NCBI RefSeq assembly: GCF_007830445.1 | Contig: NZ_VLKR01000020.1 | Location: 62,001 to 126,000, forward strand | DNA: 64,000 nucleotides | DNA from: Sphingobacterium siyangense | GTDB lineage: Bacteria > Bacteroidota > Bacteroidia > Sphingobacteriales > Sphingobacteriaceae | Direction of reading: 5' to 3' | Shown: one piece after another, positions 51,771 through 60,868 of the stretch | Layout: each line of letters starts with the position of its first letter | Position numbering within the stretch: position 1 is the stretch's first letter | Program-made: the position numbers and the translations under genes | Notes under the pieces: model-generated | Seen by the model: the letters and a program-made list of their open reading frames with translations, nothing else | Database searches by the model: none | Told to the model about the DNA's origin: nothing

Positions 51771-53876
51771 ATGGGATTAATGGGCTTTTTGCGTAACAAA
51801 GCTGGTGTCATCTTGACCGCGGCTATGGCTATCGCAATTTTAGCATTTTTACTAGGCGATGTCGTTCGAGGGGGAGCTCCTTTTTGGGCGAGACATCAAA
51901 ATCGTGTAGGGGAAGTCAACGGAACTGAAATTGAATATCCTGCGTTCAGTAAGCAAGTTGAACAAACAGAGGAAATGTTCAAACAACAAATGGGCGGTGC
52001 AGTCACCCCTCAAATGCGGACCTACGCTGTTCAACAAGTATGGAATCAATTTTTGTCAAGAGAGATCTTGAAAAAGGAAATTGAAAAAATCGGTTTGACT
52101 GTCGGTAAAGACGAATTAAATGATTTAGTGCAAGGTAACAACCCTTCGCCTCAAATCGTTCAAGCCTTCACCAACCCACAAACAGGACAATTTGACCCGA
52201 GTCAACTGCGTGCTTTTATCACCCAAATGAACACATCAGGTAACCAGCAAGTGGCTGAACAATGGGAAGAACTACTGAAAGGCGTTAGAGATGAGCGTTT
52301 AAGCAGCAAATATGGTGAATTGCTTTCCAATAGCGTATATGTTACTTCTTTGGAAGCAAACGAAGAATACCAAGAGCGTAATAAACTAGCAGACTTCAAA
52401 TACATTCTTTTAGATTACGCTTCTGTTAAAGATGCTGATGCTAAATTGACTGATGCAGATTACCAAGAATATTATAACGAACATAAAAGTATGTTCAAAA
52501 CACAAGAGGAAACACGTGCGATTCAATACGTAATGGTGGATGCAAAACCTCTTGCGAAAGATTCATTGGCCGTAAAAGAGACGATCAACAAATTGAAACA
52601 AGATTTAATCGTTGCTAAAGATGACTCTTTATTTGCTTCGATCAATTCAGACAACAAATTTCCGTTTACTTATGTGAAAAAAGGACAGTTGAGTCCTTCT
52701 TTGGATTCAGTTGTATTCAATGTTGCTGCCGGAACAACAGTTGGACCTTTCTTAAACAACAATGCATTTGAAATCGCAAAAGTTGTTTCGACGATCGTAA
52801 GCCCTGACTCTGTGAAAGCATCACACATCCTATTGGATCCTGCTGCCGAAGGTGGAATGGATAAAGCATTGGCGAAAGCAGATTCTATCAAAGGATTGAT
52901 TCAAAAAGGAGACAATTTCGCAGCATTGGCCGTTCAGTTCAGCAAAGATCCAGAAAGCAAAACCAATGGTGGAGAGCTGGGTACTTTAACAAGAGGCCGT
53001 ATGGCACCAGATCTTGAGACAGCCATTTTCGAAAGTAAAACAGGCGATATCAAAGTTGTAAAATCACAATATGGTGTCCATGTCATTAAAATTGAGAAAC
53101 AATCAGGTAGTTCAAAATATGCTAAAGTTGCCATCATTGACAAAGTGATCAACAGTGGAAAAGAAACGTTGAACAATGCGCATAGCAAAGCAACAGCATT
53201 CTTATCTGCAGCTACAGCACAAAACTTTGCTCAGGAAGCGAAAAAACTTGGTCTAGAAGCAAAAACAGCCTCACGCGTAACAGCGATGGACAATGTACTA
53301 GATGGTGCCGAAGCTCCGCGTGATTTAATCAAATGGGCTTTCGAAGCTAAAAAAGGTGAAATTTCAGACAAAGTATTTGAGACTGAAACCTCTTATATCT
53401 TAGCAAGCTTGGTCGACATACAGCCTAAAGGAACCCTTTCCTTGGATGCTGTTAAGAAAGATATTGAACCCGCAGTAAGAAATATGGTTAAAGCTAAAAT
53501 CTTGAAAGATAAATTTGACAAGGCTTTAGCAGGTACATCTTCTATTGATCAAGTTGCACAAAAAGTTGGTAAAGCAGCTATTCACGTTGAAAATGTTGTC
53601 TTCGCAAATCCAGTTATCCCTGGTGTTGCATTAGAAAACAAAGTAGTTGGTACTGTTTTTGGACTACAGCCAAACAAACCTTCCAAAGCTATTGAAGGTA
53701 ATACAGGTGTATATGTTGTACAAGTAAATGGTTTTACCAATCCTGCCGCTATTTCGGATATCAACGGACAAAAGAAACAAATGCTTGCAGCAAAAGCACA
53801 ACGCGCTTGGGGATCTATTTTCCGCGCATTACAAGACAAAGCTGAAATCATTGACAATAGAGTGAAATTCTTTTAA
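51771..53876 (+). CDS. ppiD: Periplasmic peptidyl-prolyl isomerase PpiD/SurA type
   Basis: 701 residues. A short cytoplasmic start and one membrane anchor ('GVILTAAMAIAILAFLLGD', about 12-30) hold it to the inner membrane. A SurA-N-like chaperone region follows (about 35-240, 'FSKQVEQTEEMFKQQMGG'). The parvulin PPIase domain lies at about 340-445 ('VKASHILLDPAAEGGMDKAL', 'FAALAVQFSKDPESKTNGGE', 'YGVHVIKIE'). A C-terminal chaperone part follows. PpiD assists folding of newly exported outer-membrane proteins. The gene ends at a very strong terminator. Confidence 0.93.
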   Translation: MGLMGFLRNKAGVILTAAMAIAILAFLLGDVVRGGAPFWARHQNRVGEVNGTEIEYPAFSKQVEQTEEMFKQQMGGAVTPQMRTYAVQQVWNQFLSREILKKEIEKIGLTVGKDELNDLVQGNNPSPQIVQAFTNPQTGQFDPSQLRAFITQMNTSGNQQVAEQWEELLKGVRDERLSSKYGELLSNSVYVTSLEANEEYQERNKLADFKYILLDYASVKDADAKLTDADYQEYYNEHKSMFKTQEETRAIQYVMVDAKPLAKDSLAVKETINKLKQDLIVAKDDSLFASINSDNKFPFTYVKKGQLSPSLDSVVFNVAAGTTVGPFLNNNAFEIAKVVSTIVSPDSVKASHILLDPAAEGGMDKALAKADSIKGLIQKGDNFAALAVQFSKDPESKTNGGELGTLTRGRMAPDLETAIFESKTGDIKVVKSQYGVHVIKIEKQSGSSKYAKVAIIDKVINSGKETLNNAHSKATAFLSAATAQNFAQEAKKLGLEAKTASRVTAMDNVLDGAEAPRDLIKWAFEAKKGEISDKVFETETSYILASLVDIQPKGTLSLDAVKKDIEPAVRNMVKAKILKDKFDKALAGTSSIDQVAQKVGKAAIHVENVVFANPVIPGVALENKVVGTVFGLQPNKPSKAIEGNTGVYVVQVNGFTNPAAISDINGQKKQMLAAKAQRAWGSIFRALQDKAEIIDNRVKFF

Positions 53877-53888
53877 AAGATTTTTAAG

Positions 53889-53896
53889 TAAATTTG
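53889..53896 (+). promoter_or_regulatory. -7 box TAAATTTG before the DUF2480 gene
   Basis: Exact TAnnTTTG match lying just before the ppiD terminator, 42 bp before ATG 53938. Confidence 0.45.
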
Positions 53897-53898
53897 TA

Positions 53899-53928
53899 GC
53901 CGGACGAATTATCGTCCGGCTTTTTTTT
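53899..53928 (+). terminator. Strong terminator after ppiD
   Basis: GCCGGACGA (53899-53907), loop ATTA, TCGTCCGGC (53912-53920), then eight T's. Confidence 0.95.
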
Positions 53929-53937
53929 GATGTAAAT

Positions 53938-54459
53938 ATGGATATTCAAACAAATATTGTCAACAAAGTTGCGCAAAGTGGGTTAGTCACAGTTGACTTG
54001 GCCAACTACCATCCTAAGGCAGACAATGTAGTATATGATATTAAGGATAATCTCTTCCATGGCTTGATTCTTAAAGAAAAGGACTTCCGCGAGTTCATTA
54101 AGACACACGACTGGTCGCAATACGCGGGTAAACATGTCGCCATTACGTGTACTGCCGATGCCATTGTTCCGACTTGGGCTTATATGTTATTGGCCAACAA
54201 ATTGGAGCCCTATGCAACGACAGTTATTTTTGGGGATTCAGAAGAGTTATTACGCATTCAGTATGCTGCGGCAATTGAACAGATTGACATGGAACAATTT
54301 CGGGATCAACGTGTCGTTGTGAAAGGTTGTGGCGATACTTTTATTCCAGAGTCTACATTTGTACAGTTTACAGTAAAACTAAGTAAGGTTGCAAAAAGTA
54401 TTATGTACGGTGAACCCTGTTCTACGGTCCCCGTATTTAAGCGGACACAGCCTAAATAA
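53938..54459 (+). CDS. DUF2480-family protein
   Basis: 173 residues. The N-terminus 'IVNKVAQSGLVTVDLANYHP' and 'DIKDNLFHGLILKEKDFREF' are characteristic of DUF2480, a soluble family found almost only in Bacteroidota. Cysteines near 'AITCTADAIVP' and 'VVKGCGDTFIPES' are conserved-looking. Function unknown. No signal peptide. It has its own promoter box in front of the ppiD terminator. In related genomes the family sits near sulfur-metabolism or core genes; that is recollection, not seen here. Confidence 0.8.
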   Translation: MDIQTNIVNKVAQSGLVTVDLANYHPKADNVVYDIKDNLFHGLILKEKDFREFIKTHDWSQYAGKHVAITCTADAIVPTWAYMLLANKLEPYATTVIFGDSEELLRIQYAAAIEQIDMEQFRDQRVVVKGCGDTFIPESTFVQFTVKLSKVAKSIMYGEPCSTVPVFKRTQPK

Positions 54460-54577
54460 ATCAGCTCAGAAATAAGTATAATTCATCGTCCATGAAGGTC
54501 TCATTAACTCCAAAAGTTAAATTTATTTGAATGAAATTAACATTTCTTTTTCAAACAAATTTCGTAAACTTACGTAC

Positions 54578-55363
54578 ATGAAACTTATATCGACTTTGCT
54601 CCTTTACTTATCCGTTATCGTAAGTACTGCTTTCGCTCAAGATTTACCGCATTTAAAAGAATCGGCATTTAAAGGTGGTGAGAAATTAAAATATAAACTC
54701 CGTTATGGCTTTATTTCAGCCGCAACAGGGACATTAACCGTTGAGGATACCAAGGACGGAGCTGGAAACCCTTCCTTTCATCTATATGCTGCCGGCAAAA
54801 CAGCTGGCGCCTTTGCGATATATACCGTAAGAAATGAATACAACTCGTATATCAACAGCAAAACATTTTTACCGTATTATTATACAGAGAACATTCGTGA
54901 AGGAGGATATAGACGGAATGATAAGGTACGCTTCAACCAGGAGACAAATAGTGTTGTAGGTAATAAAGGGACTTTCAACTCGAAGGTAGATCAGACTTTC
55001 GACTTGCTTTCTTCCTATTATTTTGCCCGTAATCTAGATCTGTCGACTGTTAAACCAGGAGAATCTTTTAAGCTGACTTATTTTTTGAATGATGAGATTG
55101 CCACCTTAGGCATACAATATATTGGAATAGAAAAAATAAAAACAGAATTAGGCACTTTAGAATGTCTCAAATTCAGTCCTGAGATTAAACCGGGACGTAT
55201 CTTTAAAAAAAATAGCAAGCTTTATCTGTGGGTAACCAATGATGGCAACCGTATTCCGGTCAAAGCCAATGTAGATATTCTCATCGGCTCGGTAACATTA
55301 GAATTACTCGAAGCCAGTGGATTAAAATACAAATTGGGACAAAAAGCAAGCTACTCAAAATAA
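54578..55363 (+). CDS. DUF3108-domain exported protein
   Basis: 261 residues from ATG 54578, which gives a clean signal peptide ending 'STAFAQ'; an upstream ATG would put 17 charged residues in front. The DUF3108 fold is recognised from 'FKGGEKLKYKLRYGFISAAT', 'DLSTVKPGESFKLTYFLND' and 'GTLECLKFSPEIKPGRIFKK'. A periplasmic or surface beta-rich protein of unknown role. It ends 5 bp before the DUF3109 gene, a frequent neighbour in this phylum, so they are probably an operon. Confidence 0.8.
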   Translation: MKLISTLLLYLSVIVSTAFAQDLPHLKESAFKGGEKLKYKLRYGFISAATGTLTVEDTKDGAGNPSFHLYAAGKTAGAFAIYTVRNEYNSYINSKTFLPYYYTENIREGGYRRNDKVRFNQETNSVVGNKGTFNSKVDQTFDLLSSYYFARNLDLSTVKPGESFKLTYFLNDEIATLGIQYIGIEKIKTELGTLECLKFSPEIKPGRIFKKNSKLYLWVTNDGNRIPVKANVDILIGSVTLELLEASGLKYKLGQKASYSK

Positions 55364-55368
55364 TTAGA

Positions 55369-55932
55369 ATGATTGAAGTAGGAAATGTACTGGTGCACGA
55401 AGATCTAATCAACAATGACTTTGTGTGTAATTTATCAAAATGTAAAGGAATCTGTTGTATTGAAGGCGATTCAGGCGCACCTTTATTGGAGAGTGAAAAG
55501 GCTATATTAGAGGAGATTTATCCCAAAGTAAAACCCTATATGACCGAGAAAGGTATTGAAGCGATTGAAGAGCAAGGGAAGTATGTTGTCGATGTTGATG
55601 GCGATCTAACGACCACCTGTGTCGATGGGAATAAAGAATGTGCCTATGTGACCTGGGAAAATGGCATTACAAAATGCGCTATCGAAAAGGCGTACGAACT
55701 TGGCGAAGTCCATTGGCGCAAACCCGTTTCGTGTCACCTCTATCCTATCAGGACAACACATTATCCCGAATTCGACGTACTTCACTATGACCGTTGGCAT
55801 ATCTGTAAAGATGCATGCTCATTTGGCAAAGAATTACAGGTCCCTGTATTTAAATTTTTAAAGGATCCTCTCATCCGCACCTATGGTGAAGAATGGTACA
55901 AAAATCTTGAGAAAGCAGTCGAAGAGTTGTAA
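55369..55932 (+). CDS. DUF3109 (YkgJ-like) cysteine-rich protein
   Basis: 187 residues, cytosolic. Cysteines cluster in 'FVCNLSKCKGICCIEGDSG', then 'TTTCVDGNKECAYV', 'TKCAIEKA', 'SCHLYPIR' and 'WHICKDACSF', a pattern suggesting a zinc or iron-sulfur centre as in the YkgJ CxxCC superfamily. No catalytic function known. It lies 5 bp after the DUF3108 gene and 50 bp before the polyprenyl synthase gene. Confidence 0.85.
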   Translation: MIEVGNVLVHEDLINNDFVCNLSKCKGICCIEGDSGAPLLESEKAILEEIYPKVKPYMTEKGIEAIEEQGKYVVDVDGDLTTTCVDGNKECAYVTWENGITKCAIEKAYELGEVHWRKPVSCHLYPIRTTHYPEFDVLHYDRWHICKDACSFGKELQVPVFKFLKDPLIRTYGEEWYKNLEKAVEEL

Positions 55933-55982
55933 CAAAATCACTATCTTTAAGCTTTAACTATTTTGGTATTTCACCCCAATTC

Positions 55983-56954
55983 ATGTCAAAATTAAGAGAG
56001 ATCCAACGCCCTATTGCCCACGAACTTGAGGCTTTTGAAAAAAAATTCAAAGCTTCAATGAAAAGCTCCGTCCCCTTATTGGATCGTATTACACAATACC
56101 TGATCAAACGTAAAGGCAAACAAATGCGGCCTATGTTTGTGTTCTTTTCTGCTGGTATATGCAACGGAATTAATGAGTCCACTTACCGAGGAGCTGCTCT
56201 CGTAGAATTGTTGCATACCGCCTCACTCGTACATGATGATGTGGTGGACAATTCCTATGAACGCAGAGGTTTTTTCTCCATCAATGCATTATGGAAAAAT
56301 AAAATTGCTGTTTTGGTGGGTGATTTTCTGCTGTCTAGAGGCCTGCTCCTTTCTGTAAAACATCAGGATTATCACTTGTTAAAAATTGTCTCGGAAGCTG
56401 TGGATCAGATGAGCGAAGGTGAATTGCTTCAAATCGAAAAGGCCCGTAAACTGGATATTGAAGAATCTATTTATTTTGAGGTCATACGGAAGAAAACAGC
56501 GTCGCTGATTGCGTCTTGCTGTGCCTGTGGATCGGCTTCTTCCAATGCAGATCAGGAAACAATAGATAAGCTCCATCAATTTGGTGAAAAAATCGGAATT
56601 GCATTTCAAATTAAGGACGATTTATTCGACTTTGGGTTAGATGATGTCGGCAAACCGCTCGGCAATGACATCAAAGAGAAGAAAATGACCTTACCGCTAA
56701 TCTATGCCTTGAATCAAGTAACTTCAAGTGAAAAGCGTAGGATCATTAATTTGATTAAAAACCATAATGAGGATGCACACAAAGTGGCCGAAGTCATTGC
56801 CTTTGTCCGCCAGAGCGGAGGGCTCGAATACGCTACAAATAAGATGCTGGAATACCAACAAGACGCTTTCCGGATTTTGGAAGACTTTCCCGACAGTGAA
56901 TACAAAGCGGGGTTGGAGCAGCTGGTAAAATATACAACAGAAAGAAAAAAATAA
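55983..56954 (+). CDS. trans-Polyprenyl diphosphate synthase
   Basis: 323 residues, all-helical. First aspartate-rich motif D85-D-x2-D89 ('LVHDDVVDNS') and second D212-D-x2-D216 ('QIKDDLFDFG'), plus 'GKQMRP' for IPP binding. The residues before the first motif are small, fitting a long-chain (hepta/octaprenyl) product. It elongates allylic diphosphates with IPP, providing the menaquinone side chain, the usual role in Bacteroidota. It ends 1 bp before terC. Which exact chain length is made cannot be read. Confidence 0.93.
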   Translation: MSKLREIQRPIAHELEAFEKKFKASMKSSVPLLDRITQYLIKRKGKQMRPMFVFFSAGICNGINESTYRGAALVELLHTASLVHDDVVDNSYERRGFFSINALWKNKIAVLVGDFLLSRGLLLSVKHQDYHLLKIVSEAVDQMSEGELLQIEKARKLDIEESIYFEVIRKKTASLIASCCACGSASSNADQETIDKLHQFGEKIGIAFQIKDDLFDFGLDDVGKPLGNDIKEKKMTLPLIYALNQVTSSEKRRIINLIKNHNEDAHKVAEVIAFVRQSGGLEYATNKMLEYQQDAFRILEDFPDSEYKAGLEQLVKYTTERKK

Positions 56955-56955
56955 A

Positions 56956-58008
56956 ATGAGTCACGAATTAATGTTTTTTGGCGGATTCCTCATCTTTATT
57001 GCACTTATGCTAGCAATAGATCTAGGCTTATTCTCCAAAGGCGACAAACCTGTTAGCCTAAAGATGGCTAGCATCATGAGCGCCATCTGGGTCTTATTCT
57101 CATTGGGTTTCTATTGGCTTCTTCGTCACTATGGATTTGAACTACACAACATCCATGACTTAGACCACCTTCAGGAAATCATTACCAAACACCACCACGA
57201 TATTAAAATCATTCCGGGTGATTTAGCGGCGAGTCTCGAGCTCTACAACAAAAATCTTGGGCTGGAATATCTCACCGGTTATGTTGTGGAATATGCCCTA
57301 TCCGTAGATAATATCTTTGTGATGGTATTATTATTTACTTCTTTTGGGATTCCGGAGCGCTATTACCATAAAGTTTTGGTATGGGGAATTTTGGGCGCAA
57401 TCATTATGCGTTTCTTATTTATTTTCCTTGGCGCTACCCTGATTGCTAAATTCGGCTGGATTCTATATGTTTTTGGTGCTTTTCTGGTCTTTACAGGTGT
57501 AAAAATGTTTATCAACCGTAACCAGGAAGAAGAAGTAGATCCACAGAACCACCCAGTTGTTAAATTCGCTTCCCGATACTTTAAGGTAACACCAAAATTA
57601 GATGGCGGGCACTTCTTCCATGTAGAGAACGGAGTGAAATATATGACGCCACTATTTCTTGTATTACTGGTCATAGAATTTACGGATTTGATTTTTGCTG
57701 TGGATTCTATCCCTGCAATTTTCTCGGTTACCAAAGATGCCTATGTTGTATTTTTCTCCAATATTTTTGCCATACTTGGATTGCGATCTATGTTCTTCCT
57801 TTTGGTCAATATTATCCACAAATTCCAATACCTCAAAGTAGGTTTAGCATTTTTGCTGGTCTTCATTGGTCTAAAGATGCTGCTGCATCACTGGTTGGCC
57901 GAAGTAGGTTTTACAACAACACATTCATTGATTGTTATTGTCAGCATACTTGCATTGAGTATCATTGCTTCGCTGCTTTTTCCAAAAAAGCCTTCACCGG
58001 CTGATTAA
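56956..58008 (+). CDS. TerC-family integral membrane protein
   Basis: 350 residues, about nine membrane helices. The TerC motifs 'YALSVDNIFVMVLLF' and 'EFTDLIFAVDSIPAIFSVTKD' with their membrane acidic residues are clear. The first extracytoplasmic loop (about 60-100) is rich in His and Asp ('DLDHLQEIITKHHHDI'), plausible for metal handling. The family includes Mn2+ exporters such as Alx and MntP-like flux proteins, and tellurite-resistance proteins. It follows the polyprenyl synthase by 1 bp. Metal export is the more likely role. Confidence 0.92.
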   Translation: MSHELMFFGGFLIFIALMLAIDLGLFSKGDKPVSLKMASIMSAIWVLFSLGFYWLLRHYGFELHNIHDLDHLQEIITKHHHDIKIIPGDLAASLELYNKNLGLEYLTGYVVEYALSVDNIFVMVLLFTSFGIPERYYHKVLVWGILGAIIMRFLFIFLGATLIAKFGWILYVFGAFLVFTGVKMFINRNQEEEVDPQNHPVVKFASRYFKVTPKLDGGHFFHVENGVKYMTPLFLVLLVIEFTDLIFAVDSIPAIFSVTKDAYVVFFSNIFAILGLRSMFFLLVNIIHKFQYLKVGLAFLLVFIGLKMLLHHWLAEVGFTTTHSLIVIVSILALSIIASLLFPKKPSPAD

Positions 58009-58092
58009 GCGATTATTGACAAGCTACCGGTGGTCATTGTCCGACAAGAAACACCGGTAATCAGCGCTAAATTATAAGCGATACAAAACACT

Positions 58093-58124
58093 ATGGTCAG
58101 AAAGAAATTTCTGACCATTTCTAT
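58093..58124 (+). terminator. GAAA-loop terminator after terC
   Basis: ATGGTCAGAAA (58093-58103), loop GAAA, TTTCTGACCAT (58108-58118), then T-rich. An additional TACCGGTG/CACCGGTA repeat lies just upstream near 58024-58053. Confidence 0.85.
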
Positions 58125-58277
58125 TTGATGTTAACATTTCTTATATATCCTATTCTCCAACAAAAGATTAGCAAAAAAATAGTAGATTTTTAAGAACAAT
58201 TATTTTACAGAGGAATTTACCTTACTAAATTTAATTTATTTAATTTAGCACCACACTAAATTAACAAAATACTAACA

Positions 58278-59465
58278 ATGAATTGGAATAAAACGATTGT
58301 ACTAGCTGCTTCACTTTTCGCAGCTTCGTTCCAAGTACAAGCACAGGACAATTTGATCAATGCACTAAAAGCAAATCAAAATGACAATAGCAAATCTGGA
58401 TTTACATTTACTGAAGTTATCAATCTAGGTAACACATCCATCAAAAACCAAGGTTCATCAGGTACTTGTTGGTCTTATTCAGGTAATTCTTTCCTGGAGT
58501 CAGAGATGATCCGTATGGGTAAAAAACCAGTTGAGATCTCCCAAATTTATACTGCGCGCAATACGTACTTAGACAAAGCTCGTACTTATGTACGCCTTCA
58601 TGGTGGATTATCATTGGGTGAAGGTGGTCAATTCCATGATGTTTTGAACTCATTCCGTAAATACGGTACAATGCCGCAATCTGCTTACACAGGTCTTCAC
58701 TACGGCACTACACGTAACAACTTTGGTGAAATGACAAATATGTTGGATGCGATGTTAGGAGCAGTAGTAAAAGGCAAAACATTAACGCCAAACTGGGAGA
58801 AAGCATATACCGCAGCGATGGATTCTTATCTTGGAGAAGTACCTGAGAAATTTGATTACAACGGTAAATCTTATACACCACGCACTTTTGCAGATCAGGT
58901 AATCGGTATCAATCCGGATGATTACGTTGGTATTGCTTCGGTAACTGACCATCCATACTATAGCCAATTCGTATTGTTGATTCCTGACAACTGGTCATTC
59001 GACCGTTTCTATAATGTTAAGATGAACGATTTAACGGACATCATTGACAATGCGTTACAAAAGGGCTATACTGTAGCTTGGGCAACTGACGTATCAGAAA
59101 AAGGCTTTTCTTGGAAAAACGGTGTAGCTTATGTGCCAGAAAAACCTTTCGAGGAAATGACAGATCAGGAAAAGTCAACGATGTTCGTTGGTCCTAAACC
59201 AGAGTTAAAAGTAACAGCGGAAGAAAGACAAAAAGCTTTCGACAACTGGCAAACTACAGATGACCACGGCATGCATATCGTAGGTCTTGTAAAAGATCAA
59301 AACGGAAAAGAGTATTACATCGTTAAAAACTCTTGGGGCACAACAAATGACTATCATGGTTATTTGTATGCGTCAAAAGAATTTGTACGTTATAAAACAA
59401 CTTCTTTGATGTTACATAAAGACGGTCTAACAAAAGATTTAAAATCGAAGATAAATATCAAATAA
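58278..59465 (+). CDS. C1B-type cysteine peptidase (bleomycin hydrolase/PepC-like), exported
   Basis: 395 residues with a signal peptide ending 'VQAQDN'. The papain-fold triad is visible: C64 ('NQGSSGTCWSYSGNSF'), H333 ('DDHGMHIVGLVKD') and N351 ('VKNSWGT'). The sequence follows the aminopeptidase C/bleomycin hydrolase plan but is shorter than the usual 450 residues and is secreted, unlike the cytosolic PepC. It degrades peptides, probably in the periplasm. The upstream gap contains CTAAATT/AATTTAG repeats that may be an operator. Terminator follows. Confidence 0.9.
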   Translation: MNWNKTIVLAASLFAASFQVQAQDNLINALKANQNDNSKSGFTFTEVINLGNTSIKNQGSSGTCWSYSGNSFLESEMIRMGKKPVEISQIYTARNTYLDKARTYVRLHGGLSLGEGGQFHDVLNSFRKYGTMPQSAYTGLHYGTTRNNFGEMTNMLDAMLGAVVKGKTLTPNWEKAYTAAMDSYLGEVPEKFDYNGKSYTPRTFADQVIGINPDDYVGIASVTDHPYYSQFVLLIPDNWSFDRFYNVKMNDLTDIIDNALQKGYTVAWATDVSEKGFSWKNGVAYVPEKPFEEMTDQEKSTMFVGPKPELKVTAEERQKAFDNWQTTDDHGMHIVGLVKDQNGKEYYIVKNSWGTTNDYHGYLYASKEFVRYKTTSLMLHKDGLTKDLKSKINIK

Positions 59466-59483
59466 GCGATTTATCAGTCCACG

Positions 59484-59521
59484 AAAACACCTCTGAAATT
59501 AATACTTCAGAGGTGTTTTTG
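59484..59521 (+). terminator. Terminator after the C1 peptidase
   Basis: AAAACACCTCTGAA (59484-59497) pairs with TTCAGAGGTGTTTT (59506-59519), followed by T's. Confidence 0.92.
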
Positions 59522-59576
59522 TTTTCAGATTAATTTAATAACTTAAACATAATTATGAATCTTTTGTTGAGTGAGT

Positions 59577-60815
59577 ATGAGAAGTATAATCGCATTATGC
59601 CTTACAATTTTATTCGGGAATTTGGCTCAGGCCCAGACCAAGGGGGTGAAATTTGTAGAAGGGTTGAGTTGGAAACAAATAAAGGAGCGGGCACAAGCTG
59701 AGAACAAGTTTATCTTCGTAGAGCTATTTGCAACCTGGTGTGGCCCATGCCAATATATGAGCAATGAGATCTTTCCCTTAGAGCAGGTGGGGCAGCCAAT
59801 TAATCAGAACTTCATTAGTGTCAGGGTACAAATGGATTCCACAGAGTCCGACAATGCCAATGTCAAAAAATGGTATGCCGATGCGCGTGCTATTTCCAAT
59901 GAATACAATATTCAATCCTTTCCCACATTTCTTATCTTTAATCCCAATGGGCAAGCGGTACACCGGATTGTCGGTGCAAGTGACGCTCCCGAATTTGTCG
60001 GTCATGTGATGGATGGACTCTATCCCGAAACACAGTATTACACGCTGTTAAAAAAATTCGAGAAAAGACCTCAAGATATTTATACAGCAAAGCAGATGCT
60101 GAAAGCAGCAAATATCGCTTACGATGAAAATACAGCACGAAAGGCAGAAAATACCTTAGCAAATTCATTGGGCACGGATGAACTATTCAAAAAAGAAAAT
60201 GTCCATATTTTATTGGCGGCTGCCAAATTCACCAATTCAAAAGCTTTCAATCTTATTCGCAACAATAAAGAGAAAATTGATATTCTATTAGAGTCACCAG
60301 GTATTGCCAACCGTACTCTGGCAAATGTTGTCGTCAACGAATTATTTCAGATTAAAATAGATGCCAAACATGAACCCAACTGGGATAGTTATCAAAATGA
60401 ACTTGCTGCAAAATATCCAGACATCGATTTCGTTCCGATGTTCAAGAAGATAAAAGCACACTACTACCTTCAGGTGAAGAATTATGTAGCCATGAAGAAT
60501 ACGATCAATGATTACCTTTCGTCAGAAGATTTTACTCCACATCAATTAAATACCTTTGCCTGGACTATTTTTAACAATAGTAGCGATGCTGCATGTATTG
60601 AATCCGCGTTAAGCTGGAGCAAGAAATCCATCATTGAAGATCCAAGCAGTGCATTCTTGGATACCTATGCAAACCTACTCTATAAGAAAGGAGAAAAAGA
60701 AAAAGCCATAAAGTGGCAAAACAAAGCTATTGAAATGGCCAGTGAGGACGATCGTCCTATCTATCAAGAAACACTGGACAAAATGATGAAAGGAATAAAA
60801 ACTTGGGAGAACTAA
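59577..60815 (+). CDS. Exported thioredoxin-fold protein with helical C-terminal region (copy 1)
   Basis: 412 residues from ATG 59577 (a GTG two codons upstream is possible). Signal peptide ends 'LAQAQ'. Thioredoxin domain about 22-150 with the redox pair C55-G-P-C58 ('FATWCGPCQYM') and the cis-Pro 'SFPTFLIFNPNG'. A long all-helical, partly TPR-like region follows (about 160-412, ending 'LLYKKGEKEKAIKWQNKAIE'). Probably a periplasmic disulfide reductase or a substrate-specific thiol protein. The next gene is a paralogue with the same plan, so this is a tandem duplication. Confidence 0.88.
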   Translation: MRSIIALCLTILFGNLAQAQTKGVKFVEGLSWKQIKERAQAENKFIFVELFATWCGPCQYMSNEIFPLEQVGQPINQNFISVRVQMDSTESDNANVKKWYADARAISNEYNIQSFPTFLIFNPNGQAVHRIVGASDAPEFVGHVMDGLYPETQYYTLLKKFEKRPQDIYTAKQMLKAANIAYDENTARKAENTLANSLGTDELFKKENVHILLAAAKFTNSKAFNLIRNNKEKIDILLESPGIANRTLANVVVNELFQIKIDAKHEPNWDSYQNELAAKYPDIDFVPMFKKIKAHYYLQVKNYVAMKNTINDYLSSEDFTPHQLNTFAWTIFNNSSDAACIESALSWSKKSIIEDPSSAFLDTYANLLYKKGEKEKAIKWQNKAIEMASEDDRPIYQETLDKMMKGIKTWEN

Positions 60816-60868
60816 CCTTATCCCAACTAATGCGAACGATTAAATTAAAAATCTAAAATACCAACATT

